From: Alcanivoracaceae bacterium
GTDB lineage: Bacteria > Pseudomonadota > Gammaproteobacteria > Pseudomonadales > Alcanivoracaceae
NCBI GenBank assembly: GCA_027324795.1
Contig: DAHVSB010000006.1
Span: 1 to 54,474 of the forward strand
Reading direction: 5' to 3'
Length of the DNA: 54,474 nt
Position numbers and translations under genes: made by a program. The notes beneath the pieces are model-generated. The model was not told the origin of the DNA. It did no database searches and saw only the letters and a list, made by a program, of their open reading frames with translations. Positions 53,713-54,474 of the stretch are shown one piece after another. The stretch's first letter is position 1, and each line of letters begins with the position of its first letter.

Positions 53713-54474
53713 TCACACTTGTAAAGGCGCGTATTTACGTAATCTAAGCGCGTTTCCAAGCACAAAAACACTGGACAATGCCATAGCGCCGGCCGCAAAT
53801 TCAGGCGCAAGCAAAATACCAAATGCTGGGTAAAGCACCCCCGCTGCCACGGGAATCAGCGCGGTATTGTAAGCAAACGCCCAAAACAGATTTTGGCGGA
53901 TGTTGCGCAACGTAGCCTGTGATAAAGCAATCGCTGTGGGGACGCCACGTAAGTCACCGGACATCAATACCACCTCAGCTGCTTCCATGGCCACATCGGT
54001 GCCCGTGCCAATGGCGATGCCCACTTCGGCCGCCGCTAAGGCTGGCGCGTCGTTAATGCCATCGCCCACAAAGGCCACTTGGCCATGGGCTTGGCGCAAA
54101 CGCTCCACCGCTTCCACTTTGCCATCAGGCAATACTTCCGCCACCACTTCATCAATGCCCAAACGCTTGGCAATGGCATTAGCAGTGTGCTGGTTATCGC
54201 CGGTAATCATGGCAACTTTGAGCCCAATGGCATGCAGAGCTTGAATGGCCGTTGGGGTGGTTTCTTTTATTGGGTCTGCCACGGCAATAATGGCCGCCAG
54301 TTTGCCATCAATGGCGGCATACATGGGGGTCTTCCCTTCCTCCCCTAAGGCTTGAGCTTTGGCGCTGAATGCTTCTACAGAAAGCCCGAGTTTGGTCATT
54401 AAACGGTCGGCACCAATATGAATATCATGGCCCTCCACTTGGGCGCGCACACCAAACCCCGTAATGGATTCAAA
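53713..54474 (-). CDS. copA: Heavy-metal (copper-type) translocating P-type ATPase, C-terminal part (runs off the window)
   Basis: [60 protein letters not shown]; the frame stays open to 54474. Confidence 0.88.
   Translation of the reverse strand, partial: FESITGFGVRAQVEGHDIHIGADRLMTKLGLSVEAFSAKAQALGEEGKTPMYAAIDGKLAAIIAVADPIKETTPTAIQALHAIGLKVAMITGDNQHTANAIAKRLGIDEVVAEVLPDGKVEAVERLRQAHGQVAFVGDGINDAPALAAAEVGIAIGTGTDVAMEAAEVVLMSGDLRGVPTAIALSQATLRNIRQNLFWAFAYNTALIPVAAGVLYPAFGILLAPEFAAGAMALSSVFVLGNALRLRKYAPLQV

Overview
The window reads as a mostly core-genome stretch of a gammaproteobacterium. I saw no rRNA, tRNA, CRISPR array or mobile element. Gene content, left to right: his/mur (hisD partial, hisG, murA, ibaG, mlaC); kdsD-kdsC-lptC-lptA-lptB; hpf-ptsN-rapZ; pmbA, yjgA; a long minus-strand run mreB-mreC-mreD-maf-yhdP-tldD ending in a small cyclic-nucleotide-binding protein; gatC-gatA-gatB plus a crotonase; an MscS/MscK-type channel; fadB-fadA; hemN; an accessory-looking block (31.2-40.05 kb); zapE, an alpha/beta hydrolase, zapG, a cation diffusion facilitator, a DUF924 protein, tesA, a YbbA/YbbP-like ABC pair, a thioesterase, fadI, an OYE-family flavin oxidoreductase with an MFS transporter, a PF10118-like metal-dependent hydrolase, and a partial copper-type P-ATPase. 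The best candidate for an under-described system is 31258-40050. There an OmpA-family porin and a large Big_5-type lipoprotein with a duplicated leucine-rich C-terminal module diverge from three genes: a ~1060-aa MalT/STAND-like ATPase with a BTAD/SARP-like C-terminus, a degenerate receiver-like protein, and a small COG2229/MglA-like GTPase. Other observations are departures from the usual gammaproteobacterial gene order (mlaFEDB, rpoN, NPr and rng absent from their usual places), a tesA/ABC gene pair whose divergent start codons overlap, a near-consensus FNR/Anr box upstream of hemN, and dyad-rich leaders upstream of fadB, fadI and the PF10118-like gene. Family assignments come from recognising motifs in the supplied translations; no database search was run.
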